DNA of 43,912 bases from the NCBI GenBank assembly GCA_026705345.1, contig JAPPAV010000050.1, positions 1-43,912 of the forward strand, in the 5' to 3' direction. How positions within the stretch are numbered: position 1 is the stretch's first letter; every line of letters begins with the position of its first letter. This stretch comes from Gammaproteobacteria bacterium. GTDB taxonomy: Bacteria; Pseudomonadota; Gammaproteobacteria; Pseudomonadales; Azotimanducaceae. Below are positions 26,481 to 34,837 of the stretch, one piece after another. The position numbers were made by a program, and so were the translations under genes. Under the pieces are notes generated by a model. The model had not been told where the DNA came from and did not search any database. It saw only the letters and a list, made by a program, of their open reading frames with translations.

Positions 26481-27310
26481 TGGAGCAAATGCCGACCTCG
26501 GTTTTGGATGCGCCTAGCTGGGCACTACGCGCTCGGCAGGCCTTGGCGGTCGTCGTCGTCGAACTCCGAAAAATCCTGGGGGGCAAGCGAATGGTGACCA
26601 TTTGCCTCCTGGCCAGCCTGCCGGTGATTGTCGTTTTCCTGATTGCCATCGAGGCACCGGGGCCGTCCAGGGTGACCGCGCAGAGGTACTTCGGCAACAT
26701 CTATTCGGTGGTTGTCCTCGGCGCCACCGTGTTCTTCGGTTGCGCGCTCGTCTTCACCCACCTGTTCCGTGGCGAGATCCTGCGTCGCAGTCTGCACTTC
26801 TACCTGTTGGCACCCCTTCGTCGCGAGGTGCTGACGGTGGCGAAATACGTCGCGGGGTTGCTGGCGGTCTACGCCCTCTTCGGCGGTGTCACGGTTCTCG
26901 TCTATCCGGTGTTCATGGTAATCGCGGACGCGGTTAGCGGCACCGGTGGTCCGGAGATCGTCGAAATGCTCCGGTATCTGGGAACAACGATACTTGGTTG
27001 CACGGCCTACGGGGCCGTGTTCCTGCTGTTCGGCACGCTGTTCCGAAACCCGATCCTGCCGGTGGCCGGGCTGCTCGGGTGGGAAGCCCTGAACTTCCTC
27101 CTGCCATCGGGGATACGCGTTGCCAGCGTCAGCCACCACCTGAAGGCGCTGTTGCCGGTGCCCGGACCCATCGAACAGACCTTCGGCGGGTTGGCCCAGC
27201 CGCCGACGGCGGCGACCGCCGTGCTGTCGTTGCTTGTCCTATCGGCCGTTGCGGTGGCACTGGCTTGCTACCGGGTGCGGCGAATGGAAATCCGGTATAC
27301 GGACGACTGA
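26480..27310 (+). CDS. ABC-2 type permease (second pair)
   Basis: A 276-residue membrane protein with about six segments: MVTICLLASLPVIVVFLIAI, SVVVLGATVFFGCALVFTHL, VAGLLAVYALFGGVTVLVYP, TTILGCTAYGAVFLLFGTLF, LPVAGLLGWEALNFLLPSG and VLSLLVLSAVAVALACYRV. The text RRSLHFYLLAPLRREVLTVA matches the loop of ABC-2 permeases. ATG 26480 has GGAAG 6 bases upstream and overlaps the ATPase stop; GTG 26477 is equally possible. It ends the seven-gene cluster. A palindromic repeat follows its stop after 3 bp. Confidence 0.86.
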   Translation: MEQMPTSVLDAPSWALRARQALAVVVVELRKILGGKRMVTICLLASLPVIVVFLIAIEAPGPSRVTAQRYFGNIYSVVVLGATVFFGCALVFTHLFRGEILRRSLHFYLLAPLRREVLTVAKYVAGLLAVYALFGGVTVLVYPVFMVIADAVSGTGGPEIVEMLRYLGTTILGCTAYGAVFLLFGTLFRNPILPVAGLLGWEALNFLLPSGIRVASVSHHLKALLPVPGPIEQTFGGLAQPPTAATAVLSLLVLSAVAVALACYRVRRMEIRYTDD

Positions 27311-27313
27311 GCC

Positions 27314-27341
27314 GCGGGACGGGACAAGCCCGTCCCCTACG
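27314..27341 (+). repeat. GGGACGGGACAAGCCCGTCCCCTAC palindromic repeat (B type)
   Basis: GGGACGGG-ACAAG-CCCGTCCC is a near-perfect hairpin with 3' CTACG. It is repeated at 34755-34783 and, inverted, at 43194-43224. It lies in the gap between the second permease and the convergent Tat-exported protein and might act as a transcription terminator. Confidence 0.85.
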
Positions 27342-27365
27342 TGGGCCATCCCTATCGAATCCGGC

Positions 27366-28823
27366 CTAGACCCCTAGCAGCGTCCGCGCCTGGACCACGA
27401 CGACGTCGTCCCCATCGTCGCTGCCGTTCGCGTACATCAGGCTCGCGGCGAGGAGGGCGTCACGCCAGGGAAGACGTAGCCACCGGTAGTTCTCAAGCAT
27501 CGCCTCGGTGAACTTGATGTCGTGGGTACCCCGGTTCTTGAGCGTGGCGTACCACCGGACACGGGCGCCCAGTGCCGCTGCGTCCCCACCCGCCTGGAGC
27601 CATCCGAGAGCTTGCCGGACCGCCTCGAAGCGACGCCGGCCAAGGGTTCGGAAGATCTCGTCCAGGCTCTCCGCCGGCAATGGCGCGATGGAATCGATTC
27701 GTCGATCCCGCGCCCTCGGGCCGCGTTCCACCGTCGACCGAAAGCGGGTCATGAACCCGACGGCCTGCAGAAGCTGCAGTCGTCGGGCGCGGTCTTCGTC
27801 GGCCACCAGGTAGCAGTAGTGCATGGCGTTCGCTGTGGTACACGCGTGCAAGGCAACGATGTTGTTGCGTCGCAGCATGAGTTCACCGGCGAACATCATC
27901 ACGGCCTCCCACACGGTGTGTGGGCTGACGTTGTCCGTAAGCAGTTCGACGGCCGAGCCGGCGGCTTGCTCGCTGCCCGCCGTGCGCAGTTCCTGCAACA
28001 GCGTCCGCGCCGCCGAGATGTCGTCGCGACCGCTTCGCCAATCTGGCGGCAGCTTGGCCGCCATCGTCTGATTTGCTTGCCAGTCGAGATCGGCGGAGTG
28101 CTCATGCCGCGCCGGGCTGGCATCGCCTTCGGCGTTCTGAACGGCGAGGGCAAGCGATCGCGCGAGGGGGGCGGCCACGGGTTCGCCCAATGCCGAGACC
28201 AGTCGATGCGCATTGGCGCCGGTGATGGGTTTGTGACCGATGGCGCGGTAGTCCCGGGCGGCATGAAGCATCAGCGTCTGCAGCGCCGAATGGGTGTGCC
28301 CTGCGGCGACCATGGTGGCGGTGGCGAGATCGGCTTGTTCGGCGTCCCAGGAGACCAACGCGTTAACAAGCGCTGCCGGTTCGGCCATGCCAACCGAAAG
28401 CGGTCCTTCCGGTAGCGGGCGAAGTGACCAGGGGGCGATGCGATCCTGTTGTGCCGATGCCGCCTTGAAGTAGTCTGCGGTCCAAAGCAGCGGCAGCCAG
28501 GCGCGTTCGGCAGACATCGCGACCATCGACTGCTCGACGGACCTCAGCATCATGACGGCATGGTATTTGAACCCCACGTTCGGATAGGGGCTCACCTCCC
28601 GGCAAGTGGCAACGGCCAGCGCACCCAAGAGTTGCCGTGGTGCTAGGCCGGCTCGAATCCGCGTCGCCAGCGCGTCGAGAAGGGACTCCCTGGGCGTGTC
28701 GATGAGTAGCCGCACGAGTTCGTCATGGCCGGCGAAGGCAACCGCCGGTCTCCCCCACAGTGCCCACGGTGCGAGCGCGGATGCCCCCAATACTCGCCGT
28801 CGGGAAATCACCCGAGACTCCAC
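27366..28823 (-). CDS. Tat-exported His-rich helical protein of unknown function
   Basis: A 485-residue protein. The N terminus SRRRVLGASALAPWALWG is a twin-arginine signal. The rest is alpha-helical with conserved-looking histidines: GFKYHAVMM, GHTHSALQTLMLHAARDYRA, IGHKPITGANAHR, HACTTANAMHYCY. The spacing of histidines in helices suggests a metal-binding, perhaps redox, helical bundle. Tat export would fit a protein that folds with its cofactor in the cytoplasm. I recall similar unnamed Tat proteins in Planctomycetes and Proteobacteria but cannot name a domain. The start is GTG 28823 with no clear ribosome-binding sequence. It is convergent with the ABC cluster. Confidence 0.75.
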   Translation of the reverse strand: MESRVISRRRVLGASALAPWALWGRPAVAFAGHDELVRLLIDTPRESLLDALATRIRAGLAPRQLLGALAVATCREVSPYPNVGFKYHAVMMLRSVEQSMVAMSAERAWLPLLWTADYFKAASAQQDRIAPWSLRPLPEGPLSVGMAEPAALVNALVSWDAEQADLATATMVAAGHTHSALQTLMLHAARDYRAIGHKPITGANAHRLVSALGEPVAAPLARSLALAVQNAEGDASPARHEHSADLDWQANQTMAAKLPPDWRSGRDDISAARTLLQELRTAGSEQAAGSAVELLTDNVSPHTVWEAVMMFAGELMLRRNNIVALHACTTANAMHYCYLVADEDRARRLQLLQAVGFMTRFRSTVERGPRARDRRIDSIAPLPAESLDEIFRTLGRRRFEAVRQALGWLQAGGDAAALGARVRWYATLKNRGTHDIKFTEAMLENYRWLRLPWRDALLAASLMYANGSDDGDDVVVVQARTLLGV

Positions 28824-28918
28824 GGATCGACAACCATGGACCCAATACTGCGCGTGCGGAAGCTATTCCGCCATGGGTACCATGTCGGTAAGCGAACCGG
28901 GAGCCTAGCGCGACCCAC

Positions 28919-29284
28919 ATGGCCTATCGCGACCGCAGCACGATGTCACGATCCCAGCAACGGACGTGGTCGATTGTCGTCCATGCGGCGGCGTTTGCCG
29001 GCGTGGCTGTGCCGTTCGGCTCGATCCTCGGACCGTTCATCGTGTGGATCATCAAGAAGCCGGGGTCGGCTGAAGTCGATCGCCAGGGCAAGGCGGCGAT
29101 GAATTTCCAGATCAGCATGTTGATCTACGTCATCGTTGGCGTGCTGTTGATCCGCTTGCCGATTGGCTGGGTGCTCCTCGTCGCGTTGGGCATTTTCTGG
29201 TTCGTGATGTTGCTGGTCGCTACGATTCGAGTCGCCCATGGCCGGGATCCGGGATACTTGCTAAGCATCGATTTCCTGAAGTAG
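28919..29284 (+). CDS. DUF4870 membrane protein, copy 1
   Basis: A 121-residue protein with three membrane segments (VVHAAAFAGVAVPFGSILGP; SMLIYVIVGVLLI; WVLLVALGIFWFVMLLVATI), the layout of DUF4870. Conserved text is GPFIVWIIKKP and NFQISMLIYV. Function unknown. A second copy follows 127 bp downstream. The leader CCTAGCGCGACCCAC before this ATG resembles CCTAGGCGCGACCCC before the second, so the duplication included the upstream region. Confidence 0.85.
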   Translation: MAYRDRSTMSRSQQRTWSIVVHAAAFAGVAVPFGSILGPFIVWIIKKPGSAEVDRQGKAAMNFQISMLIYVIVGVLLIRLPIGWVLLVALGIFWFVMLLVATIRVAHGRDPGYLLSIDFLK

Positions 29285-29411
29285 CCGCGAAACGCCGACG
29301 TCGGGTCGTCCTCTCGCCATGTGCCGTTCGACGAGACGGATCGACCTTGGCCTTGGGTCGCGAGGGTGATGTCGCTAAGCTACGAGCCGTCAACGGCCTA
29401 GGCGCGACCCC

Positions 29412-29777
29412 ATGGCAGACTTCGACCCCAACGCCATGCCCAGTTCCGAGGAACGGACTTGGTCGATCCTGGTCCACGCGGCGGCGTTTTCCGGGATGTT
29501 TATCCCCTTCGGCGGGATCCTCGGCCCGTTCATCGTCTGGATCATCAAGAAGCCCGAGTCGGCATTGGTGGATCGGCACGGCAGGGCGGCGTTGAACTTC
29601 CAGATCAGCATGCTGATCTACGTTTTCGTCGCGATAGCGCTCGTGTTCGTGGTCATCGGCGTGCTCATCCTGATCGCATTGGGCATTTTCTGGTTCGTGA
29701 TGGTGCTGATCGCCACGATCCGGGCCGCCGACGGTCGTGACCCGGGATACGTCCTGGCCATCGAGTTCCTCAAGTAG
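29412..29777 (+). CDS. DUF4870 membrane protein, copy 2
   Basis: A 121-residue paralogue of the preceding gene with the same length and three membrane segments. GPFIVWIIKKPESA, NFQISMLIYV, LIALGIFWFVMVLIATIR and the C-terminal GRDPGYVLAIEFLK match copy 1 closely; the N-terminal ten residues and the loop between segments 2 and 3 differ most. A tandem gene duplication with some divergence is clear. Confidence 0.87.
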   Translation: MADFDPNAMPSSEERTWSILVHAAAFSGMFIPFGGILGPFIVWIIKKPESALVDRHGRAALNFQISMLIYVFVAIALVFVVIGVLILIALGIFWFVMVLIATIRAADGRDPGYVLAIEFLK

Positions 29778-29852
29778 GACGCGGCTGGTCGTTCTCTCGG
29801 TGCGCGGTGATAGAATCATTCGGACAGTCGCCGCGAGAGCCGCGGCCACTGC

Positions 29853-29929
29853 CGGGGCGTAGCGCAGTCTGGTAGCGCATCACACTGGGGGTGTGGTGGT
29901 CGTCGGTTCAAATCCGGCCGCCCCGACCA
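29853..29929 (+). tRNA. tRNA-Pro (anticodon GGG)
   Basis: Acceptor CGGGGCG/CGCCCCG, D arm GCGC-AGTCTGGTA-GCGC, anticodon stem TCACA/TGTGG with loop CTGGGGG (anticodon GGG), T arm GTCGG-TTCAAAT-CCGGC, 3' CCA encoded (29927-29929). TAGAAT at 29811-29816 may be its -10. Confidence 0.97.
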
Positions 29930-30030
29930 ACCACTCGCAACCCGACGTCGGCTTCCCCGACGACCGTTGACGGAGGAAGGGTGAGGGAAGGCCGACAGGC
30001 AGGTTGTTGTCCACGCGGGACGCATGCCCC

Positions 30031-31499
30031 ATGGTGACCGACGTATCCAAGGACCGCCTGGTTCCCTTTTCCAGCAAGCTCGCGTTCGGCGTCGGCCAGT
30101 TTGCCGAAGGGCTGAAAAACACGGCCTTTGCGGCCTTCGTCCTGTTCTACTACAACCAGGTCCTCGGGCTGCCGGGCACCCTCGCCGGGGCGGCCCTGTT
30201 CATCGCCCTCGTTGTCGATGCCGTCACGGATCCCCTGGCCGGGTCGCTGTCGGACAACCACAAGTCGAGGCTCGGACGCCGACACCCGTTCATGTACGCC
30301 TCGGCGGTACCGCTGGGCATGGCGTTCGTCGGGTTGTTCGCCCCGCCGTCGGGCTTGGGGGAATGGGGTCTGTTCGCCTGGCTTGTGGCGTTCGCCATCC
30401 TCACGCGGGTGGCGATGACCCTCTACCACGTGCCACACCTCGCGCTTGGCGCGGAGATGACGGAGACTTTAGCGAGCGTACCCGGGTCGTCGCGTATCGG
30501 CAGTTCTTCGCCGCTGGAGGCGCGGCTGCGGCGTGGGGTATCGGACTCGGCTGGTTCTTTGCGGACGAACGCGGCGGTCGCCTCGCTATCGACGCCTACA
30601 TGCCCTATGCACTGACATTGGCGGTCCTGATGGTCGTGACCATCTGGTACTCCGCCTACGGAACCCAGAAGGAGATTCCCTTCCTCTCGGAACCAGCGCT
30701 GAGGCCGCAACGCAACCCGCTCACGCAGATGGTCCTCGATTTGGGCGAGGCGTTTAGAAATCGGTCGTTCCGATGGCTTTTCTTCGGTGTGCTGATCGTT
30801 TTCATCATGGCGGGCGTCAACAGCGCGCTCGACCTCTACATGTTCCAGTACTTCTGGGACTTGACCAGTGAGGAGATGCTGGGGCTGCAGGCGGCCAGTA
30901 TCACAGGGCTCCTGATCGGAGTTTTCCTGACTGCGCCGCTCCTGCGCCACACGGACAAGCGGTTCGGCGTCCTGTTGGGGACGATCGTATGGGCCGTTTG
31001 CCAGGTGATTCCGGTCGTGCTGCGACTACTGGAGGTGTTCCCGGACAACAATACCCTCTTGCTCGTCTACACCCTGGTGGCGTTTCGGTTTGTTCAAGGG
31101 GTGATCCTCCAGCAGGCGTTCATCGCGTTCGGATCCATGATGGCGGACGTTGCCGACGAGCACGACCACCAGACGGGTGCCCGCCAGGAGGGGATATTCT
31201 TCGGTGCTATCGCGTTCTCGCACAAGGCGACATCCGGTTTCGGAAATTTCATCGGCGGCATCGGACTCGACATCATCGCCTGGCCACGCGGCATCGGAAT
31301 CCAAACAGCCGCCGACGTGCCGGCCGAGACCATCGTCCATCTCGGACTGCTCTACGGGCCGGTCGTGGCCGGGTTCTCGGTGATTTCCGTGTGGTGCTAC
31401 CTGCACTACGACCTGACCCGGGCACGGCATGCCGAGATCCTGCGCGAACTCAACGCCCGGCGGCGTGTGGAGCCCGCGCGCGATCCCACACCCACCTGA
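30031..31499 (+). pseudogene. GPH-family sugar:cation symporter, single-base frameshift
   Basis: A 12-helix MFS transporter of the glycoside-pentoside-hexuronide (GPH) group, encoded in two frames. From ATG 30031 the first frame gives SSKLAFGVGQFAEGLKNTAF, FYYNQVLGL, DPLAGSLSDNHKSRLGRRHP (the GPH loop 2-3 motif) and YHVPHLALGAEMTE. The match then continues in another frame as DFSERTRVVAYRQFFAAGG to the stop at 31499. GAGAC at 30463-30467 should be GAGGAC: one G is missing. The downstream frame is intact to the C terminus (ADVADEHDHQTGARQEG is typical). Either the gene was recently inactivated or the base was lost in sequencing. The cargo would be a glycoside or sugar. Confidence 0.85.
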
Positions 31500-31517
31500 C
31501 CAGCTTCGATACAGGGC

Positions 31518-32528
31518 ATGTACACAGCGCTTCGCCCATTGTTGTTCACCCTGCCGCCCGAGTTCGCGCACAAACTTGCGCTTGCGGCGTTGAGGAGGTA
31601 CGGCGCACTGCCTGCGTCGGGGCGGTCACCGGGATCCGGCATCGAGTTGCTGGGCTTGAAGTTTCCCAACCCCATCGGCTTGGCAGCGGGACTCGACAAG
31701 GACGCGACGGCGACGGCGGGGTTGGCGAAGCTCGGCTTCGGTTTCCTCGAAGTCGGCACGGTTACGCCTCGTCCGCAGCCCGGCAACCCGAAACCGCGGC
31801 TATTTCGCCTAAGAGAGGACGCCGCCCTCATCAATCGCATGGGTTTCAACAGTGCCGGTGCCGTCGCAGTGGCCAAGAACCTACGGCGGCTTCGGGACTG
31901 CGTTCACGTTCCCGTGGGGGTCAATATCGGCAAGAACCGCGACACGCCCGTGGACGAGGCCGTGGCCGACTACCGTGTCTGCCTCCGGGAGATCTACGAC
32001 GTCGCCGACTACGTGGTCGTCAACCTCTCGTCGCCCAACACGCCCGGGCTTCGGGATCTCCAGTCGGCGAACGTCGCTCGCTCTCTGGTGGGCGAGTTGG
32101 TCGCCGAACGCCGACGTCTCGCGGCCGAATGCCCCGACAAGACACCGATACCGCCGTTGTTCGTCAAGATCGCGCCCGATCTCGCGCCCGGCGACCTCGA
32201 GGCAACAGTTGTCAGCGCCCTAGAGGCGGGGGCCGATGGCATCGTGGCCACCAATACCACCTTGTCGAGGCCGGCATCGCTCCGCTCGAAACGGGCGGCG
32301 GAGGCGGGCGGGCTGTCGGGGCGACCATTGTTCGCGCTGGCGCTGGAAACCGTCCGCCGGACCCGCGACGCCGTTGGCGAAGGGCCGGCGATCATCGGTG
32401 TCGGCGGAGTTGCCAGCGCGGCGGACTCGGCGGCGATGTTCGACGCGGGGGCGAACCTCGTCCAGGTGTATTCGGCGCTGGTTTTCGAAGGTCCGGCGCT
32501 GGTGGGACGTCTCGCGGGTGGATCATAG
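31518..32528 (+). CDS. pyrD: Dihydroorotate dehydrogenase (quinone), class 2
   Basis: A 336-residue membrane-associated FMN enzyme of pyrimidine synthesis that oxidises dihydroorotate to orotate with quinone. Class 2 features are the N-terminal helix that binds the membrane (LLFTLPPEFAHKLALAALRR) and the catalytic serine in NLSSPNTPGLRDLQ. FMN- and substrate-binding text is GLAAGLDKDATA, GFLEVGTVTPRPQPGNPKPR, INRMGFNSAG, and the C-terminal GVGGVASAADSAAMFDAGAN. The length fits the family. It begins 18 bp after the transporter pseudogene. Confidence 0.96.
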   Translation: MYTALRPLLFTLPPEFAHKLALAALRRYGALPASGRSPGSGIELLGLKFPNPIGLAAGLDKDATATAGLAKLGFGFLEVGTVTPRPQPGNPKPRLFRLREDAALINRMGFNSAGAVAVAKNLRRLRDCVHVPVGVNIGKNRDTPVDEAVADYRVCLREIYDVADYVVVNLSSPNTPGLRDLQSANVARSLVGELVAERRRLAAECPDKTPIPPLFVKIAPDLAPGDLEATVVSALEAGADGIVATNTTLSRPASLRSKRAAEAGGLSGRPLFALALETVRRTRDAVGEGPAIIGVGGVASAADSAAMFDAGANLVQVYSALVFEGPALVGRLAGGS

Positions 32529-32623
32529 CCGCCGTCTTGTGTAATTTGGGGCGGTCAAGGGGAGCGAAGGCAGACTCGTCGCTGGGGAAATCCGCAGCAA
32601 CGATCTCGGGGAGGGAAATTCGT

Positions 32624-33931
32624 ATGAGAACGCTTATTCAACGGCTGATCGCCGTCGTGCTGGTACTTGGCGGCGCGGTCGCCTATGGCGATACCCTGGA
32701 CAGCGGCGACAGCGCGTGGATTCTGACGTCCACGGCGCTCGTGCTGTTCATGACCATTCCGGGTTTGTCGTTGTTCTACGGGGGCCTCGTGCGCTCGAAC
32801 AGCGTGCTCTCCGTGCTCATGCAGTGTTTCACCATCACCTGCCTGGTGACGATCCTCTGGGTGATCATCGGCTACAGCCTAGCGTTTGGTGGCGGCGGCA
32901 ACATTATCGGCGGGGTGGGGAAGTTCCTGTTCAGCGGCGTCGGCGAAGACTCCATGAGCGGCACGATTCCAGAGTCGATCTTCGCCGCCTTCCAGCTCAC
33001 CTTCGCGATCATCACCCCGGCGCTGATCGTCGGCGGCTTCGCGGAGCGCATGCGGTTCTCCGCCGTGCTGTTGTTCACGGCGCTCTGGTCGCTCGTCGTC
33101 TACGCACCCATCGCCCATTGGGTCTGGGGCGGCGGCATGCTCAGTTCGGATGGCTGGTTCGGCGAGTGGTTCGGCGTTGGGGTCATGGACTTCGCGGGCG
33201 GCACGGTGGTGCATATCACTGCCGGCACCGCCGCCCTGGTTGCCGCCGTCGTGCTCGGCTCTCGACGCGGTTTCCCGGACAACGTGCAGCCCCCGCACAA
33301 CATGACTCTCACGGTCGCGGGCGCCGCCATGCTCTGGGTCGGTTGGTTCGGCTTCAACGGCGGCAGCGCGCTGGCCGCCAACGGCGACGCGGCCATGGCC
33401 TTGACGGTCACCCACATTTCCGCGGCGGCCGGCGCGTTCACTTGGCTCATGATCGAGTGGATCCGCTACGGTAAGCCGAGTGCGCTGGGTGCGGTGACGG
33501 GGATGGTTGCGGGCCTCGGCACCATCACGCCGGCCTCCGGTTTCGTGGGGCCCGCCGGCGCCTTGGTAATCGGAATCGCCGCAGGCACGGTGTGCTTCTT
33601 CGCCACCAACTTCATGAAACAGATCTTGAAGATCGACGACTCCCTGGACGTGTTTCCGGTGCACGCCGTGGGCGGTGCCCTGGGGACAATACTGACGGGC
33701 GTGTTCGCCAGCTCGGCGCTAGGTGTCTTCAGCGGCCAGGAGGCGATAGCGATCCCGACCCAGTTGGGTGTTCAGGCGCTCGGCGTGCTCGTGACCCTTG
33801 GCTACACGGCGATCGGCACGTTCATCATCCTGAAGATCACCGATGCCGTTGTTGGCAACCGCGTCTCGGAGGAGGAGGAGACCGAGGGACTCGACCTCGT
33901 CTCGCACAACGAACGCGGCTACAGCCTCTAG
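32624..33931 (+). CDS. amt: Ammonium transporter (Amt)
   Basis: A 435-residue Amt/Rh channel with a cleaved signal (IQRLIAVVLVLGGAVAYGDT) and 11 membrane helices. Family features: FYGGLVRSNSVLSVLMQCF, ITPALIVGGFAERMRFSA, the first pore histidine in TVVHITAGTAALVAAVVLG, WVGWFGFNGGSA and the second pore histidine in FPVHAVGGALGTILTGVF. GGGAGGGAA stands 8 bases before ATG 32624. The usual partner gene glnK (PII) is not adjacent; a DUF1080 gene follows after 14 bp instead. Control through PII must come from elsewhere. Confidence 0.95.
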   Translation: MRTLIQRLIAVVLVLGGAVAYGDTLDSGDSAWILTSTALVLFMTIPGLSLFYGGLVRSNSVLSVLMQCFTITCLVTILWVIIGYSLAFGGGGNIIGGVGKFLFSGVGEDSMSGTIPESIFAAFQLTFAIITPALIVGGFAERMRFSAVLLFTALWSLVVYAPIAHWVWGGGMLSSDGWFGEWFGVGVMDFAGGTVVHITAGTAALVAAVVLGSRRGFPDNVQPPHNMTLTVAGAAMLWVGWFGFNGGSALAANGDAAMALTVTHISAAAGAFTWLMIEWIRYGKPSALGAVTGMVAGLGTITPASGFVGPAGALVIGIAAGTVCFFATNFMKQILKIDDSLDVFPVHAVGGALGTILTGVFASSALGVFSGQEAIAIPTQLGVQALGVLVTLGYTAIGTFIILKITDAVVGNRVSEEEETEGLDLVSHNERGYSL

Positions 33932-33945
33932 GAGTACGAGAACCG

Positions 33946-34713
33946 GTGCCAGACAAGATTCGGGAGCTACCCAAGGGCTATACGGACACGCCGGTACTCC
34001 CCGAGTCTAGGTGGCGCGTGCACGACATCGCCCGACCGGCACCGCCGGTGGTGCGTCCGCCGTCGTTTTCGACCCAGGAGCGCCCGGGCGACGCACCGTC
34101 GGACGCGATGGTCCTGTTCGACGGGTCGGGATTCGACGCCTGGGCAGGCCGGGACGGCGGTGCGCCGAGGTGGAACCTAGTTGACACCAATGCCATGGAG
34201 GTGGAGCCGAGAACGGGCGACATCCATACCCGGGAGTCGTTCGGCAGTTGCCAACTGCACATCGAGTGGAGTGCACCGACGACGATCTACGCGGATAGCC
34301 AGGGTCGGGGCAACAGCGGGGTATTCCTGCTCGGTCTCTACGAGGTCCAGGTGTTGGACGGCTACGACAATCCCACCTACGCGGACGGCCTGACGGCGTC
34401 GATCTACGGCCAACATCCGCCGCTGGTCAATGCCTGCGTCCCGCCGGGTCAATGGCACGTCTACGACATCGTCTTCGAGTCACCTGTCTACCGGGACGGT
34501 AAATTAGCGACACCGGCGTACATGACGGTCCTCCACAATGGCCTGCTAGCGCACCACCGCCAGGAGATGCAGGGACCGACGCAGCATCGGCAACTGGCCA
34601 GCTACGACAACCCGCACGGTCCCGCAGGCCCGCTAACGCTGCAGGATCACGGCGACCGCGTTCGTTTCCGCAACATCTGGATCCGACCGCTGACAAGGAT
34701 GCAGGCCGCGTAG
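33946..34713 (+). CDS. DUF1080 (3-keto-disaccharide hydrolase-type) protein
   Basis: A 255-residue protein with a concanavalin-like jelly-roll domain. DUF1080 signs are VLFDGSGFDAWAGRDGG near residue 62, WNLVDTNAMEVEPRTGDIHT, SFGSCQLHIEWSAP, GRGNSGVFLLGLYEVQVLD and the C-terminal GDRVRFRNIWIRPL. Family members include 3-keto-glycoside hydrolases and other carbohydrate-binding proteins. No signal peptide is evident from GTG 33946, the start chosen because AGGAG is 11 bases upstream; the N-terminal 60 residues are proline-rich. It sits 14 bp after amt and may be co-transcribed. Its TAG stop is part of a repeat. Confidence 0.85.
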   Translation: MPDKIRELPKGYTDTPVLPESRWRVHDIARPAPPVVRPPSFSTQERPGDAPSDAMVLFDGSGFDAWAGRDGGAPRWNLVDTNAMEVEPRTGDIHTRESFGSCQLHIEWSAPTTIYADSQGRGNSGVFLLGLYEVQVLDGYDNPTYADGLTASIYGQHPPLVNACVPPGQWHVYDIVFESPVYRDGKLATPAYMTVLHNGLLAHHRQEMQGPTQHRQLASYDNPHGPAGPLTLQDHGDRVRFRNIWIRPLTRMQAA

Positions 34714-34783
34714 GGGCGACCCTCGTGGTCGCCCGCGTCAAATGCGTCCGTGGGCTGGCGGGACGGGACAAGCCCGTCCCCTT
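34710..34783 (+). repeat. Bipartite palindromic repeat (A + B, REPIN-like)
   Basis: A part: GTAGGGGCGACCCTCGTGG with TCGCCCGC (34710-34735), holding the stop TAG of the DUF1080 gene. B part: CTGGCGGGACGGGACAAGCC with CGTCCCCTT (34755-34783). The same A-then-B order occurs inverted at 43194-43289. The ends GTAGGGG and CCCCT(AC) are inverted, as in REPINs. Confidence 0.8.
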
Positions 34784-34837
34784 CGGTCCACTGTTCCTTG
34801 CGCGTCCGCGACGCGGTAACCGGGTCGGCACTGGGCG

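Noticed and set aside
19519-27310. Defence island or toxin system
   Set aside because: No nuclease, protease effector or toxin-type domain is present; the content points to signalling and export.
29940-30030. Second tRNA after tRNA-Pro
   Set aside because: Only a short hairpin is present; no cloverleaf can be drawn.
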